Origin: Steroidobacter gossypii
GTDB lineage: Bacteria; Pseudomonadota; Gammaproteobacteria; Steroidobacterales; Steroidobacteraceae
Assembly (NCBI RefSeq): GCF_016801985.1
Contig: NZ_JAEVLS010000001.1
Coordinates: 1,426,001 to 1,490,000 of the forward strand
Reading direction: 5' to 3'
DNA length: 64,000 nucleotides
Shown here: one piece after another, positions 25,728 through 34,610 of the stretch
Position numbering within the stretch: position 1 is the stretch's first letter
Layout: the number at the start of each line of letters is the position of its first letter
The notes under the pieces: generated by a model
What the model saw: only the letters and a program-made list of their open reading frames with translations
What the model was told of the DNA's origin: nothing
Database searches by the model: none
Position numbers and translations under genes: made by a program

Positions 25728-26957
25728 ATGGGACCGCCGATTCAGACCGTGCGCGTGGCGACGTGCGCCAGTTTCTTGTCTGGCCTTTTGATGGCGAGCG
25801 CCGCGATGGCGCAGCCATTGGGTTTGCCGCCGGTGCCCATTCCGCCCGATAACCCGCAGACGCCCGAGAAGATCGCGCTCGGCGACAAGTTGTTCAACGA
25901 CAAACGCTTCAGCAGCACCGGCGAGGTGAGCTGCGCGACCTGCCACGATCCCAACAAAGCCTTCACCGATAGTCCGCTGACGGTGTCGGAAGGCATCAAC
26001 AAACTCACCGGCACGCGCAACTCGCCGACGGTGATCAATGCCGCTTACTCCAAGCTGTTCTTCTGGGACGGCCGCTCGCTGGACATGGAAGACCAGGCCC
26101 AGCATCCCATCGTCAATCCGGTGGAGATGGGCCTGGTCAACCACGATCCGGTGTTACAGATCGTGCGCACCGATCCCGACTACGTGGCGCGATTCAAGAA
26201 AGTCTTCGACAAGCAAGGCGAGCAGATCACGATGAAGGAAGTGCAGCAGGCGATCGCCAGCTTCGAGCGCACCATCATCGCAGGCGATTCGCCGTGGGAT
26301 CGCTGGTACTACGGCGGCGACGAGAACGCCGTGAACGAGCAGGTGAAGCGCGGCTTCAACGTGTTCCTGACCAAGGGGCGTTGCGTGTCGTGTCACGCCA
26401 TCGAACAGGATTACGCGCTGTTCACCGACAATCGCTTCCATAACATCGGCGTGGGCGTGAATCGCATTCAGAACGAGATCCCGCAGTTCGCGCCGCAATT
26501 CCTGACCGCGAAAGCCGCGGGCACCGACGTCGACAAGGCCGTGCTGACCAATCCGAAGGTGTCGGAGTTGGGTCGCTTCGCGGTGACCGAGACGCTCGAC
26601 GAGATCGGCGCCTTCAAGACTTCGACTTTGCGCAACGTTGCGGTGACCGCGCCGTTCATGCACGACGGCAGCCTGAAGACGCTGCGCGACGTGGTCGAGC
26701 ACTACAACAACGGCGGCGTCACCAAGAAAGACGATCCGGTGAACGACTTCCTGAGCGGCGGCATCCGTCCATTGAACCTGACCGACGACGAGATCAGCGA
26801 TCTGGTGGCGTTCATGGAAGCGCTGACCAGCCCGCAGTTCGCCGCGCAGAAGGCGGCCTCGGCCAATCCCGTGTCGTGCAACGTGAAGACCGCGACGGTC
26901 GCGGCCAGCCCGGCAGTTGAGACCGCACGCGCTGTAAGCGGCGGAGAGGGGATGTAA
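25728..26957 (+). CDS. di-haem cytochrome c peroxidase / MauG family protein
   Basis: A 409-aa periplasmic protein. The signal peptide (about 1-28, ending ASAAMAQ) is followed by haem site CATCH (69-73), the conserved TRNSPTVINAAY and FWDGRS, then haem site CVSCH (219-223), and FMHDGSLKTLRDVVEHYNNGG. Relatives reduce hydrogen peroxide with electrons from small cytochromes, or oxidise protein residues. The ATG at 25728 follows AGGGGAG; a start 60 nt upstream would spoil the signal peptide. It leads an apparent operon: metallophosphoesterase (2 nt gap), cytochrome c (37 nt) and rhodanese (1-nt overlap). The small cytochrome is a candidate electron donor. Confidence 0.92.
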   Translation: MGPPIQTVRVATCASFLSGLLMASAAMAQPLGLPPVPIPPDNPQTPEKIALGDKLFNDKRFSSTGEVSCATCHDPNKAFTDSPLTVSEGINKLTGTRNSPTVINAAYSKLFFWDGRSLDMEDQAQHPIVNPVEMGLVNHDPVLQIVRTDPDYVARFKKVFDKQGEQITMKEVQQAIASFERTIIAGDSPWDRWYYGGDENAVNEQVKRGFNVFLTKGRCVSCHAIEQDYALFTDNRFHNIGVGVNRIQNEIPQFAPQFLTAKAAGTDVDKAVLTNPKVSELGRFAVTETLDEIGAFKTSTLRNVAVTAPFMHDGSLKTLRDVVEHYNNGGVTKKDDPVNDFLSGGIRPLNLTDDEISDLVAFMEALTSPQFAAQKAASANPVSCNVKTATVAASPAVETARAVSGGEGM

Positions 26958-26959
26958 TC

Positions 26960-28033
26960 ATGGACATCAAATACGATCGCCGCAGCTTTCTCAAAACCTC
27001 CACGGTGAGTCTCGGCGCGACCGTGCTGCCGCTGACCATGGTGGAGCTGGCATTCGCGAAGCCGAGCGAGAACTTCACGTTCGCGTACATCTCGGACTCA
27101 CACATTCAGCACATCAAGGGCACGCAGTTCGTGCGCAACTGGGATCGCGGCCTGATTCGCGCGGTCGCCGAAACCAACCTGCTCACGCCCAAGCCGGACT
27201 TCATCATGTACGGCGGCGATCTGGCGCAGATGGGCACCAAGGCCGAGCTCGATCACGGCGCGGAGATCCTGTCCAAGCTCAACGGCAAGGTCTATCACGT
27301 GATGGGCGAGCACGACTATTACCTCGACCTGGGCGCGTACTGGTCGAAGCTGTTCGGTAAGCAGTACTACAGCTTCGACCACAAGGGCGTGCACTTCGTG
27401 GTGTTGAACAGCATCCTCACTTACGACGACTGGACGTTCAATCGCTGGCCCACCGCCGAGCAGCGCATGGCCGAGATGGCCGGTCTCGACAATCCGAATG
27501 GCTCGCCGTTCATGGTGGGCGAAAAGCAGCGCGCCTGGTTGAAGAAAGACCTGGCGAAAGTGAAGAAAGACACGCCGATCGTGGTGTTCTCGCACTCGCC
27601 GCTGCAGAAAATCTACAAGGGCTGGAATTTCTGGACCGAGGACGCGGAGCAGGTTCAGGCATTGCTCGCGCCTTTCGACAAGGTCACGGTGTTCTACGGG
27701 CACGTGCACCAGATTCAGTACAACCAGGTCGGCAACATCGCGTTCACGTCTGCGATGGCGACCGCATGGCCTTGGCCGTATCCGCAGAGCTACGCGCAGG
27801 CCGAGCAGCTGTTGCCCAAGCTCACGGTGCAAATGAATCGCGCCGATCCGTTCTTCGAGCGCGACGCGACCGGCTGGCAGTTCATCGACGTGCACAGCGG
27901 CCGCGCCAATGCGACGTTCAATCTGTACAACAACACCACGCGCACCGTGGCGTTCGATGCGCAGGCCGGACATCCGAAGGACAAGACCTATCAGGATCCC
28001 GACAGCCGCATCCCGCCCCAGACCCATTACTGA
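26960..28033 (+). CDS. Tat-exported calcineurin-like metallophosphoesterase
   Basis: A 357-aa periplasmic protein. A Tat signal (DRRSFLKTS, residues 6-14, with a hydrophobic stretch to AFA at 33) precedes a binuclear metal site: Asp46 and His48 in SDSH, Asp87 in GGD, His in FSHSP and GHVH. The usual GNHD/E is GEHD at 116-119, with Glu117 where Asn normally holds a metal and the phosphate, so activity may differ from classical phosphodiesterases. It begins 2 nt after the peroxidase stop, which implies tight coupling. The substrate is unknown; the haem-protein company suggests a redox or stress role rather than phosphate scavenging. Confidence 0.88.
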   Translation: MDIKYDRRSFLKTSTVSLGATVLPLTMVELAFAKPSENFTFAYISDSHIQHIKGTQFVRNWDRGLIRAVAETNLLTPKPDFIMYGGDLAQMGTKAELDHGAEILSKLNGKVYHVMGEHDYYLDLGAYWSKLFGKQYYSFDHKGVHFVVLNSILTYDDWTFNRWPTAEQRMAEMAGLDNPNGSPFMVGEKQRAWLKKDLAKVKKDTPIVVFSHSPLQKIYKGWNFWTEDAEQVQALLAPFDKVTVFYGHVHQIQYNQVGNIAFTSAMATAWPWPYPQSYAQAEQLLPKLTVQMNRADPFFERDATGWQFIDVHSGRANATFNLYNNTTRTVAFDAQAGHPKDKTYQDPDSRIPPQTHY

Positions 28034-28070
28034 TCGGCACCGCTGCAGCTAACGACGCCAAGGTACCAAC

Positions 28071-28472
28071 ATGAAAATCGCATCCGTCATTGCTTGTGGA
28101 GTGCTGGCTTTGGGCGCGGCCGGTGCGGCCCACGCCGACGAATTCACCAAGGAAGATCTGGCTCGCTGGCAGGAACAGTTCGACGGCGTGGTGAAGGAAG
28201 GCCGCAATCTGTGGACCAGCCCGGACATCGGCAAGAACGGCGTGGTGTGCGCGCAGTGCCATCCGAACGCCGCCAACACGCATCCGGAAACGTACCCCAA
28301 GTTCCAGAAGCAGTTGGGTAAGGTCGCCAACCTGTGGGAGATGGTGAACTGGTGCCTGCGCAATCCTCTGGAAGGCGACCCGATGGCGGCCGACGATCCA
28401 CGGATGACGGCCATGCTGGCCTACATCGCATGGGAACGTCGCGGCGTGAAGCTCGAACCGGGCAAGCATTGA
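28071..28472 (+). CDS. small periplasmic mono-haem cytochrome c
   Basis: A 133-aa protein with a signal peptide (MKIASVIACGVLALGAAGAAHA). It has one CAQCH haem site at about residue 60, preceded by LWTSPDIGKNGVV and followed by a helical WEMVNWCLRNPLEGDPMAADDPRMTAMLAYIAWE. The extra Cys in NWCLRNP and the pattern around it recall SoxA/SHP-type cytochromes; the Met in MTAML or a His could be the sixth ligand. It is placed between the metallophosphoesterase and a rhodanese in one operon; it could feed the peroxidase. Confidence 0.85.
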   Translation: MKIASVIACGVLALGAAGAAHADEFTKEDLARWQEQFDGVVKEGRNLWTSPDIGKNGVVCAQCHPNAANTHPETYPKFQKQLGKVANLWEMVNWCLRNPLEGDPMAADDPRMTAMLAYIAWERRGVKLEPGKH

Positions 28473-28864
28473 TGTTTACTTCGCGCTCACTTCTGGCAAC
28501 CGCGGCGTTAGCAATCGCCGCGGTCTGCCACGCTGGTGAGACGACGCCTCGGATCGATCAAGCCTCGCTGCTAAAGCGCATCGACAAGAACGACGCCTCG
28601 ACCGTCATTCTCGACGTGCGCACGCCTGAAGAGTTCGCCAAAGGGCATGTGCCTGGGGCCATCAACATTCCTCATACGCACCTGCCCGCACGTATCTCCG
28701 AAGTCGCCGACGCGGCCGACAAGGACATCGTTCTCTACTGCGCGACCGGCATCCGCTCTGAGCAGGCCGCTTCACGTCTGCGTGAGAACGGCTTCACTCG
28801 CCTGCTGCACCTGGACGGCGATATGGAAGCCTGGGAGAAGCAGAAGCGTCCGCTAGTCAAGTAG
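28472..28864 (+). CDS. periplasmic rhodanese domain protein
   Basis: A 130-aa single rhodanese domain with a signal peptide (residues 1-22, ending VCHA). DVRTPEEFAKGHVPGAINIPH and the active loop LYCATGIRSEQAA give the catalytic Cys. The ATG overlaps the cytochrome stop as TGATG, so the two are translationally coupled. Periplasmic rhodaneses carry sulfane sulfur. Combined with the SoxA-like cytochrome this hints at sulfur chemistry outside the cytoplasm, an inference from context. Last gene of the operon, 29 nt from the convergent RND gene. Confidence 0.87.
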   Translation: MFTSRSLLATAALAIAAVCHAGETTPRIDQASLLKRIDKNDASTVILDVRTPEEFAKGHVPGAINIPHTHLPARISEVADAADKDIVLYCATGIRSEQAASRLRENGFTRLLHLDGDMEAWEKQKRPLVK

Positions 28865-28893
28865 TTACTCCGCCAGCGGGCACCTGCCCATGA

Positions 28894-31800
28894 TCATGGC
28901 GTCTCTGGGGAGATCTGACCGGGCGCATCGCTCCTAGCCGGTTCGACAGCGGGCTTCTTGGCCTCGATGGTCGGCGGAATCAGTTTGTACATCACCGGCG
29001 TGACGATACGGGCGATCAGCGTCGATGAGATCAATCCACCGATGATCACCCACGCGAGCGGCGAATACATACCCGCATTCTGCAGGGCCAGCGGCAGCAG
29101 GCCGCCGATGGCGGTAGCGCTGGTCAATAGAATAGGCAGGAAGCGAATCTCGCCGGCGCGCTCGATGGCTTCATCCAGGGGCATGCCTTCGGCTCGCAAT
29201 TGATTGGTGAAGTCGACCAGCAGGATCGAGTTCTTGGTCTCGATGCCGATGAGCGCGATGAAGCCGATGGTGGCTGTGAACGAGATGCTGTAGCCAGCGA
29301 GTCCCAGCGCCAGGATGCCGCCGGCGATACCAAACGGCACCACGCTCAACACGATGAGCGTGCTCTTGAAGCTGCCGAACTCCAGCACCAGTACCGCGAC
29401 GATGCCTAGCAGCGCGACGATAGTGGCTGCCTGCAGGCCGCCGAAACTTTCGTTGCGACTCTCCAGTTCGCCACCGGGAACATATGAATAGCCGCGCGGC
29501 CACTGCATCTCATCGAGCCGGCGCAACACTTCGCTGGTCACTCGATCGGTGTTGTAGCCGTTCTGAACCTCGGCGTTGATCGTAACGGCGCGAGAACGGT
29601 TGTAACGATCGATCTGCGTCGGCGCCGTGGCGAACTCGACCTGCGCCAGCTGGCTCAGCGGCAACGTCGCGCCGCTCAGCGTTGTCACGCGCACCTGATC
29701 GAGCGCCTGGATGTCAGCCCGCTCGGCGATCGGAGTGCGCACCATGATGTCGTACTGCTCGCCGTCGGTTTCTTTGTAACGGCTCGCCGGAATGCCGGCC
29801 ACCGCGAGTCGCACGGCGCGATCGAACTCGATGGCCGGTACACCGAACAGCGCGGCCTTTTGCGAATCGATCTTCAACTGCAGGTTGGTGCGTTTGATGC
29901 GCACCGGGTTCTCGACATCGCGCGTGCCCGGAGTTTCCTTGATGATCTGCTCGACGCGCGTCGCAAGCCGATCCAATTCGTCCAGCTCCGGTCCGACCAC
30001 ACGGATCGCGATGGGCGCGGTGATGGGCGGGCCATTCTGGAATTCCCGCACGTAGATCTGCGCGTTCGGATAACGTTTCAGCTCGCGGCGCAGCTCTTCG
30101 AGCTTCTGTGGCGTCTCGGTGGTGTCGTATTCCTTGAGCTTGACGAAAATGTCGCCGTAGTTGCTGGCGCCCTCGTTGCCGAACTCGTTGTAATAGATCT
30201 TGGGGTTGCCGCGCCCCAGGTTGGTGAAATACGACGCCACCTCCGGCATTTCCGTCAGCCGACCTTCGACGAACTTCAGCGCCCGATCGGTCTCGGCCAG
30301 GCTGCTGCCGTCCGGCGTCTCGACCGTGATGATGAAGTTCGGCGTATCGGCCTTCGGAAACAGGCTGAAGCCGATCAAGCCGCCGACGCCGATCATGATG
30401 ACCAGGCAAGCCGCCAGCGATCCCCACACCGTGAGCCTCGGCTTGGCCAGCGCCCGATGCAGCAAAGGCTGATAGAAACGATGAATGCTCCGCTGCACCC
30501 ACTGCAGCAGTCGATTGCCTTCGGGCTTCTCGTGCTTGCTGAGAATGCGGCTCGCAAGGAACGGAATGATGGTGAGTGCAATGAGTAGCGACGCCAGCAC
30601 GGTGGACAGCACCGCCGTCGGCAGCACGCGAATGAACTTACCCGACGCTCCCGACAACATCATCAGAGGCAGGAAGGCGAAAATAATGGTCGCCGTGCAG
30701 CCGAGGATCGCGAGGAAGATCTGGCGGGTCGCGAGAATCGCCGCCTGCGTGCGGGAATGTCCCTCACGCAGGAAGCGTGCGATGTTCTCGACCACCACGA
30801 TGGAATCGTCCACGAGCAGGCCCAGCGCCACGACGAAGCCCGCGATGGAAATCTGATTCAGCGAGTAGCCGACCATGTGCAAGGTCGATACGCCGATCGC
30901 CAGCGACAGGGGAATCGAGATCATCACGATGCTCGCGGCGCGCAGCCCGAGCGGCAGCAGCGTGATCGCCACCAGGCCGATGGCGATGGCGAAGTCCGTG
31001 GTCAGCCGATTCAAGCGCGTGGCGACGTTCTCGGACTGATCGAAGCCAAGCTCGAGCTTGATGCGCTTGGGCAGTTGCTGCTCGAACTTCTCGGCAGCGG
31101 CGAGAATGCGCTCGCGCACCTCGAAAATGTTGTAACCGTCTTTCTGGTTGGCTGTGACAAACACCGCGCGCTTGCCGTTGAACCTCCCGATATACGTGTG
31201 CTCCTGCGTGTCCCAGTTCACTTCGGCGATATCACGGATGCGCACGGTCTGGCCGTCGACCGCGGCGACCACCGTGTCGCGTACTTCGTCCAACGATTCG
31301 TAGCTGCCAGAGGTCTTCACGCTGAAGCTGCGGCTGCCGATATCGATGGCGCCGCCGGGCACCGTTGTGTTCTCGCTTTGCAACGCCTCGATGACGCGGC
31401 TTGGCGCCAGCTTCAGCTCGGCCATGCGAGGCAGATCGAGAGCGACACGCAACTCACGCGCGGGATAGGCCCATGTTTCAGACGTGCGCACTCCGTCCAC
31501 TGCTTTGAGGACGTCCTTCAGATCGCGCGCCTGATCTTCGAGCTCGCGATACGGAGCATCCTCCGACACCAGCGCGAACTGCACGATGTTCACCAGGCCG
31601 GGGTTGCTCTTGCGAATCTCCAGGCGCGTCAGCTCGGCCGGCAGAGAAGGGCGCAGTGCGTTGATCTCTCGCACCACCTCGTCATATTTCTTCTCGGCGT
31701 CGGCGGAGCTGTAGAACTCGGTGAGCAGCATCGCCAGGCCGTCGTTGCTGAACGACTCGATCTTCTTGATGTCGTCCAGCTCGCTGATGCGATCCTCGAT

Positions 31801-31998
31801 GGGCTTGACCACCAGCCGCTCCACGTCGCGCGGCTCGGCGCCGGGATAACCGACGATGATCTGATAGATCGGAATCGGAAAGTAAGGATCTTCCTGCCGG
31901 GGGATGCTCAGGAACGAAGAGACGCCGAGCGCCACCAGCATGGCGAACGCCACCAGCGTGAATTGGTAGCGCTTGATGGGAAATTCCAGGAAGCTCAT
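28894..31998 (-). CDS. RND efflux transporter, inner-membrane pump subunit
   Basis: A 1034-aa HAE-1-like proton-driven exporter of the AcrB fold. The N-terminus FPIKRYQFTLVAFAMLVALGV and IPRQEDPYFPIPI are typical. Twelve membrane helices occur in two halves; TM4 carries the acidic pair in GLLVDDSIVVVENIAR, and the second half has FTATIGFIALIGIETKNSILLVDF. It assembles with the membrane-fusion lipoprotein (3 nt upstream) and the TolC-like channel encoded just before. The class that starts IPRQEDP exports drugs, bile acids or solvents; the substrate is unknown. Confidence 0.94.
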   Translation of the reverse strand: MSFLEFPIKRYQFTLVAFAMLVALGVSSFLSIPRQEDPYFPIPIYQIIVGYPGAEPRDVERLVVKPIEDRISELDDIKKIESFSNDGLAMLLTEFYSSADAEKKYDEVVREINALRPSLPAELTRLEIRKSNPGLVNIVQFALVSEDAPYRELEDQARDLKDVLKAVDGVRTSETWAYPARELRVALDLPRMAELKLAPSRVIEALQSENTTVPGGAIDIGSRSFSVKTSGSYESLDEVRDTVVAAVDGQTVRIRDIAEVNWDTQEHTYIGRFNGKRAVFVTANQKDGYNIFEVRERILAAAEKFEQQLPKRIKLELGFDQSENVATRLNRLTTDFAIAIGLVAITLLPLGLRAASIVMISIPLSLAIGVSTLHMVGYSLNQISIAGFVVALGLLVDDSIVVVENIARFLREGHSRTQAAILATRQIFLAILGCTATIIFAFLPLMMLSGASGKFIRVLPTAVLSTVLASLLIALTIIPFLASRILSKHEKPEGNRLLQWVQRSIHRFYQPLLHRALAKPRLTVWGSLAACLVIMIGVGGLIGFSLFPKADTPNFIITVETPDGSSLAETDRALKFVEGRLTEMPEVASYFTNLGRGNPKIYYNEFGNEGASNYGDIFVKLKEYDTTETPQKLEELRRELKRYPNAQIYVREFQNGPPITAPIAIRVVGPELDELDRLATRVEQIIKETPGTRDVENPVRIKRTNLQLKIDSQKAALFGVPAIEFDRAVRLAVAGIPASRYKETDGEQYDIMVRTPIAERADIQALDQVRVTTLSGATLPLSQLAQVEFATAPTQIDRYNRSRAVTINAEVQNGYNTDRVTSEVLRRLDEMQWPRGYSYVPGGELESRNESFGGLQAATIVALLGIVAVLVLEFGSFKSTLIVLSVVPFGIAGGILALGLAGYSISFTATIGFIALIGIETKNSILLVDFTNQLRAEGMPLDEAIERAGEIRFLPILLTSATAIGGLLPLALQNAGMYSPLAWVIIGGLISSTLIARIVTPVMYKLIPPTIEAKKPAVEPARSDAPGQISPETP

Positions 31999-32001
31999 GG
32001 G

Positions 32002-33075
32002 CTACTCCCGGTTGGCGGCCACGGGGGCATCGACCAGAGTGACCTCTTCCCCGTCTTCCAGATATTGAGCGCCGTCGGTGACGACGTGCTCGCCGGCCTG
32101 CAGTCCTTCGTTCAACGCCACGGCCTCGCCTTCGATGAAGGCAACTTGCACCTCGCGCCGCCGGGCATGTTTCTGATCGAGCACGAACACGCGCGCGGTA
32201 CGACCGTCACCTTCGACGATTGCGCCAATGGGCACATAGACACGCTCGCCGGATTTAGCGGTGGACGGTGTGATGGTGAGCTTCGCGACCAGACCGCTCT
32301 TGAGCGGCAGATCGGTGGGATCGAGCGAGACTTCGATGCCGAACATGCCGCTGCCCGAATCGGCCGCGCCCGACACCTCCGTGACTTTGCCGGTCAGAAT
32401 CTTTCCGGGGAGGGCGTCGAGGCGGATCTGCGCTTCGTCGCCCAGCTTCACTTGCACGATCTCGCGATCCGCCAGTCCGGTGCGCACCACAAATCCTTTG
32501 TCCTTCGCGCCGAGCACCAGAATGGGATTGCCCGCCTGCACCAGCTCGCGTTCTTCGGCGAGCCGACGCAGGATCGTACCGTCATGGGGCGCGACGATAG
32601 TTGCGTAACTCCAGTTGAACTTGGCGGAGTTCAACGCTGCTTCGTTGACCGCCAGCTGCGTGCGCAGATCTTGCAACTGCTCCAGGCTGATCACCTTGTC
32701 GGCATACAGTCGCTCTCCGCGTTCCAGATCGCGACGCGCTTTCTCATAAGCCTGCGATGCCTGCTCGACCTCTGCATCGATTTCCGCCTGTTCGATCTCG
32801 GCCAGCTTCTGGCCTTTGCGCACTTGATCGCCCTCGGAGACCGACAGGCGGCGAATGACGCCGCCGACCTTGAACGAAAGCCGGATCTCGTCTTCGTTGG
32901 CGAGCAGGCCGTTGGTGCGAATGGATGGCGCGGCGGGGCCAGTGACGGCGGGCGAGGTGCGAACGCGAGCCAGCTCGACGGGTTGCTGATCTTTCGCGGT
33001 GCTGTTGCAGCCGGCGATCGCAAGCAGGCTCGCGGACAGCATCAGCGGTGGGAGGATGCTAAACAGGCGCGGCAT
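32002..33075 (-). CDS. RND periplasmic adaptor (membrane-fusion lipoprotein)
   Basis: A 357-aa HlyD/AcrA-type adaptor. The lipoprotein signal LLAIAGC sets the acylated Cys near residue 23. It has the lipoyl/biotinyl halves (GGVIRRLSVSEGDQVRKGQKLAEIE and IVAPHDGTILRRLAEERELV), an alpha-hairpin (about 100-150) and beta-barrel domains. The ATG at 33075 has GGAG 7 nt upstream and lies 2 nt after the tolC stop; a TTG at 33081 would overlap the tolC stop. It bridges the RND pump and the TolC channel. Confidence 0.93.
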   Translation of the reverse strand: MPRLFSILPPLMLSASLLAIAGCNSTAKDQQPVELARVRTSPAVTGPAAPSIRTNGLLANEDEIRLSFKVGGVIRRLSVSEGDQVRKGQKLAEIEQAEIDAEVEQASQAYEKARRDLERGERLYADKVISLEQLQDLRTQLAVNEAALNSAKFNWSYATIVAPHDGTILRRLAEERELVQAGNPILVLGAKDKGFVVRTGLADREIVQVKLGDEAQIRLDALPGKILTGKVTEVSGAADSGSGMFGIEVSLDPTDLPLKSGLVAKLTITPSTAKSGERVYVPIGAIVEGDGRTARVFVLDQKHARRREVQVAFIEGEAVALNEGLQAGEHVVTDGAQYLEDGEEVTLVDAPVAANRE

Positions 33076-33077
33076 GA

Positions 33078-34490
33078 TCAAACTCCTGGATCGAGCGGGA
33101 TGTCTCCCGTCGAGGTCGCATATTCCAGCTCGGCGCGGCGTGCGAGCACGTTGAAACGGGTGAGGTTGTGATTCAGTTCGGCGCTGGTGAGCGCACTGCG
33201 CGCGTCGATGAACTCGACCTGGCTGATCACGCCTTCGTCGCGCTTGCGGCTCGCGATTCGGAACGCGGCGCGAGCCGCATCCGCACGCGCGGCAGCGGTC
33301 GCAAGCGAATCTCGCGCCGTGATCAGCCGATCGTATGACTGTTGCACTTCGAGCCGGATCTGCTGCGCGATCTCTTCCTGTCGCAACACGAGCTGTCTCT
33401 CGGCAGAGCGGGCCTGATGAACGCGAGCGGTGTCGCCGCCGCCATCGAAGATGCGCCAGGTGAAAATCAGCGACGCCGTGCCGAAGTTATAACCTTCGCC
33501 GAAACGATACTCTTCGCCCTGCGTGCCGGCATCGACACCCAGCGACAGGGTTGGCCATTTTTGCTTGCGAGCAATGCGAATCTGCTCCTCGCTGGCGCGG
33601 CGCAGCTGTTCTACTTGCGCGATTTCCGGGCGCCGGTCGAGCGCCATGGACCACAGTTGCTCGAGTGCGGCCTCGCTCGCGCCAGCATTGTTGGGCGGAG
33701 ATGTCGGCTCGATCGGCGATTGCAGCTGTCGGTTGAGCAGGAAATTGAAATAGCTTTGGGCCTGAGTGGCCAGGTTCTGGGCTTCGCGCTTCTGTTGTTC
33801 GACGTCGAGCAGCTCGGCTTTGGCTCGCAGCACCAGGTCCTCGGTGATCTTGCCGTTGCTGAACAACGATTCGTTGACGCGCAGGTTTTCACGGAGCAGC
33901 GCTTCGCTGGCAGCAACGATCTCGACGGAGCTGCGCGCCGTCAACCAATCCACGTAAGCGACTGTGATATCGCGACGTAGCGCGCGAGCCAAGGCCATGC
34001 GATTGAAGCTGCTCGCATCCAACAAGGCGCGCTGTGCACGAACGGCGGCAGGAATGGCCGGAGCATACAAAGGCTGACGCAGCACCAGCCGGGTGTCTTG
34101 CTCTTCTTCTCGCAGGAAGGGAACGGATTGATCGGAGATCTGCGGGAAGCGCGCCGGCTGGCCTTGCGCCACCAGCATTTCATTCAGCGTCGAGTAAACG
34201 GGGTTGAGCGCCGTGCCGATGGGAATGTCGATCACACGACCGCCGTCGGCGCGCGTATATCGGGCCTCCAACGAAAGTTGGGGAAAGAAACGGGCGCGCG
34301 CCTCGGCGAGCGCCTGCGCCGTTTTGTCCACTTCCAGCGTCTGGCTTTGCAAGGCGAGGTTGCTTCGTAGCCCCTCGGCCACGTAGCTCGACACCACGGT
34401 GTCGAAGTCGCTTGCCACCGGCGCCTGCGCGTTCGCCGCGCAAGCGTTCAGGCCAACGCCGAGTATCGCCAGGTATCGCGCCGCTCGCAT
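33078..34490 (-). CDS. TolC family outer-membrane efflux protein
   Basis: A 470-aa protein with a cleavable signal (ending AANAQA, about residue 23). Two OEP repeats carry long helices: YVAEGLRSNLALQSQTLEVDKTAQALAEARARFFPQLSLEARY in the first, and RKQKWPTLSLGVDAGTQGEEY through FTWRIFDGGGDTARVHQA in the second. No lipobox Cys is used, so it is TolC-like rather than an OprM-type lipoprotein. First structural gene of the efflux operon, 120 nt downstream of tetR; a dyad like the one before tetR precedes it. Confidence 0.92.
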   Translation of the reverse strand: MRAARYLAILGVGLNACAANAQAPVASDFDTVVSSYVAEGLRSNLALQSQTLEVDKTAQALAEARARFFPQLSLEARYTRADGGRVIDIPIGTALNPVYSTLNEMLVAQGQPARFPQISDQSVPFLREEEQDTRLVLRQPLYAPAIPAAVRAQRALLDASSFNRMALARALRRDITVAYVDWLTARSSVEIVAASEALLRENLRVNESLFSNGKITEDLVLRAKAELLDVEQQKREAQNLATQAQSYFNFLLNRQLQSPIEPTSPPNNAGASEAALEQLWSMALDRRPEIAQVEQLRRASEEQIRIARKQKWPTLSLGVDAGTQGEEYRFGEGYNFGTASLIFTWRIFDGGGDTARVHQARSAERQLVLRQEEIAQQIRLEVQQSYDRLITARDSLATAAARADAARAAFRIASRKRDEGVISQVEFIDARSALTSAELNHNLTRFNVLARRAELEYATSTGDIPLDPGV

Positions 34491-34571
34491 GATTCAGCCG
34501 TCCAGCGCTGTGGACGAGGTTGCGAGGGTCCGTGCTGCGCGATTCATGCGGTCTCCACAGTTGTTCAGTAG

Positions 34572-34586
34572 TTAGACAAGTGTCAA
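34572..34586. promoter_or_regulatory. candidate TetR operator before the tolC-MFP-RND operon
   Basis: TTAGACAAGTGTCAA, imperfect dyad with core GACA-AG-TGTC, 82 nt before the tolC ATG. The right half is nearly the same as in the perfect dyad before tetR (35292-35306). On the minus strand it contains a TTGACA that could serve as the -35 element. Confidence 0.5.
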
Positions 34587-34610
34587 AAATTGCCCAAATA
34601 AAAACCAGGG

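Noticed and set aside
30757-33171. Long plus frame across the RND and MFP genes
   Set aside because: Spans the boundary of two clear minus-strand genes and shows no family motifs.
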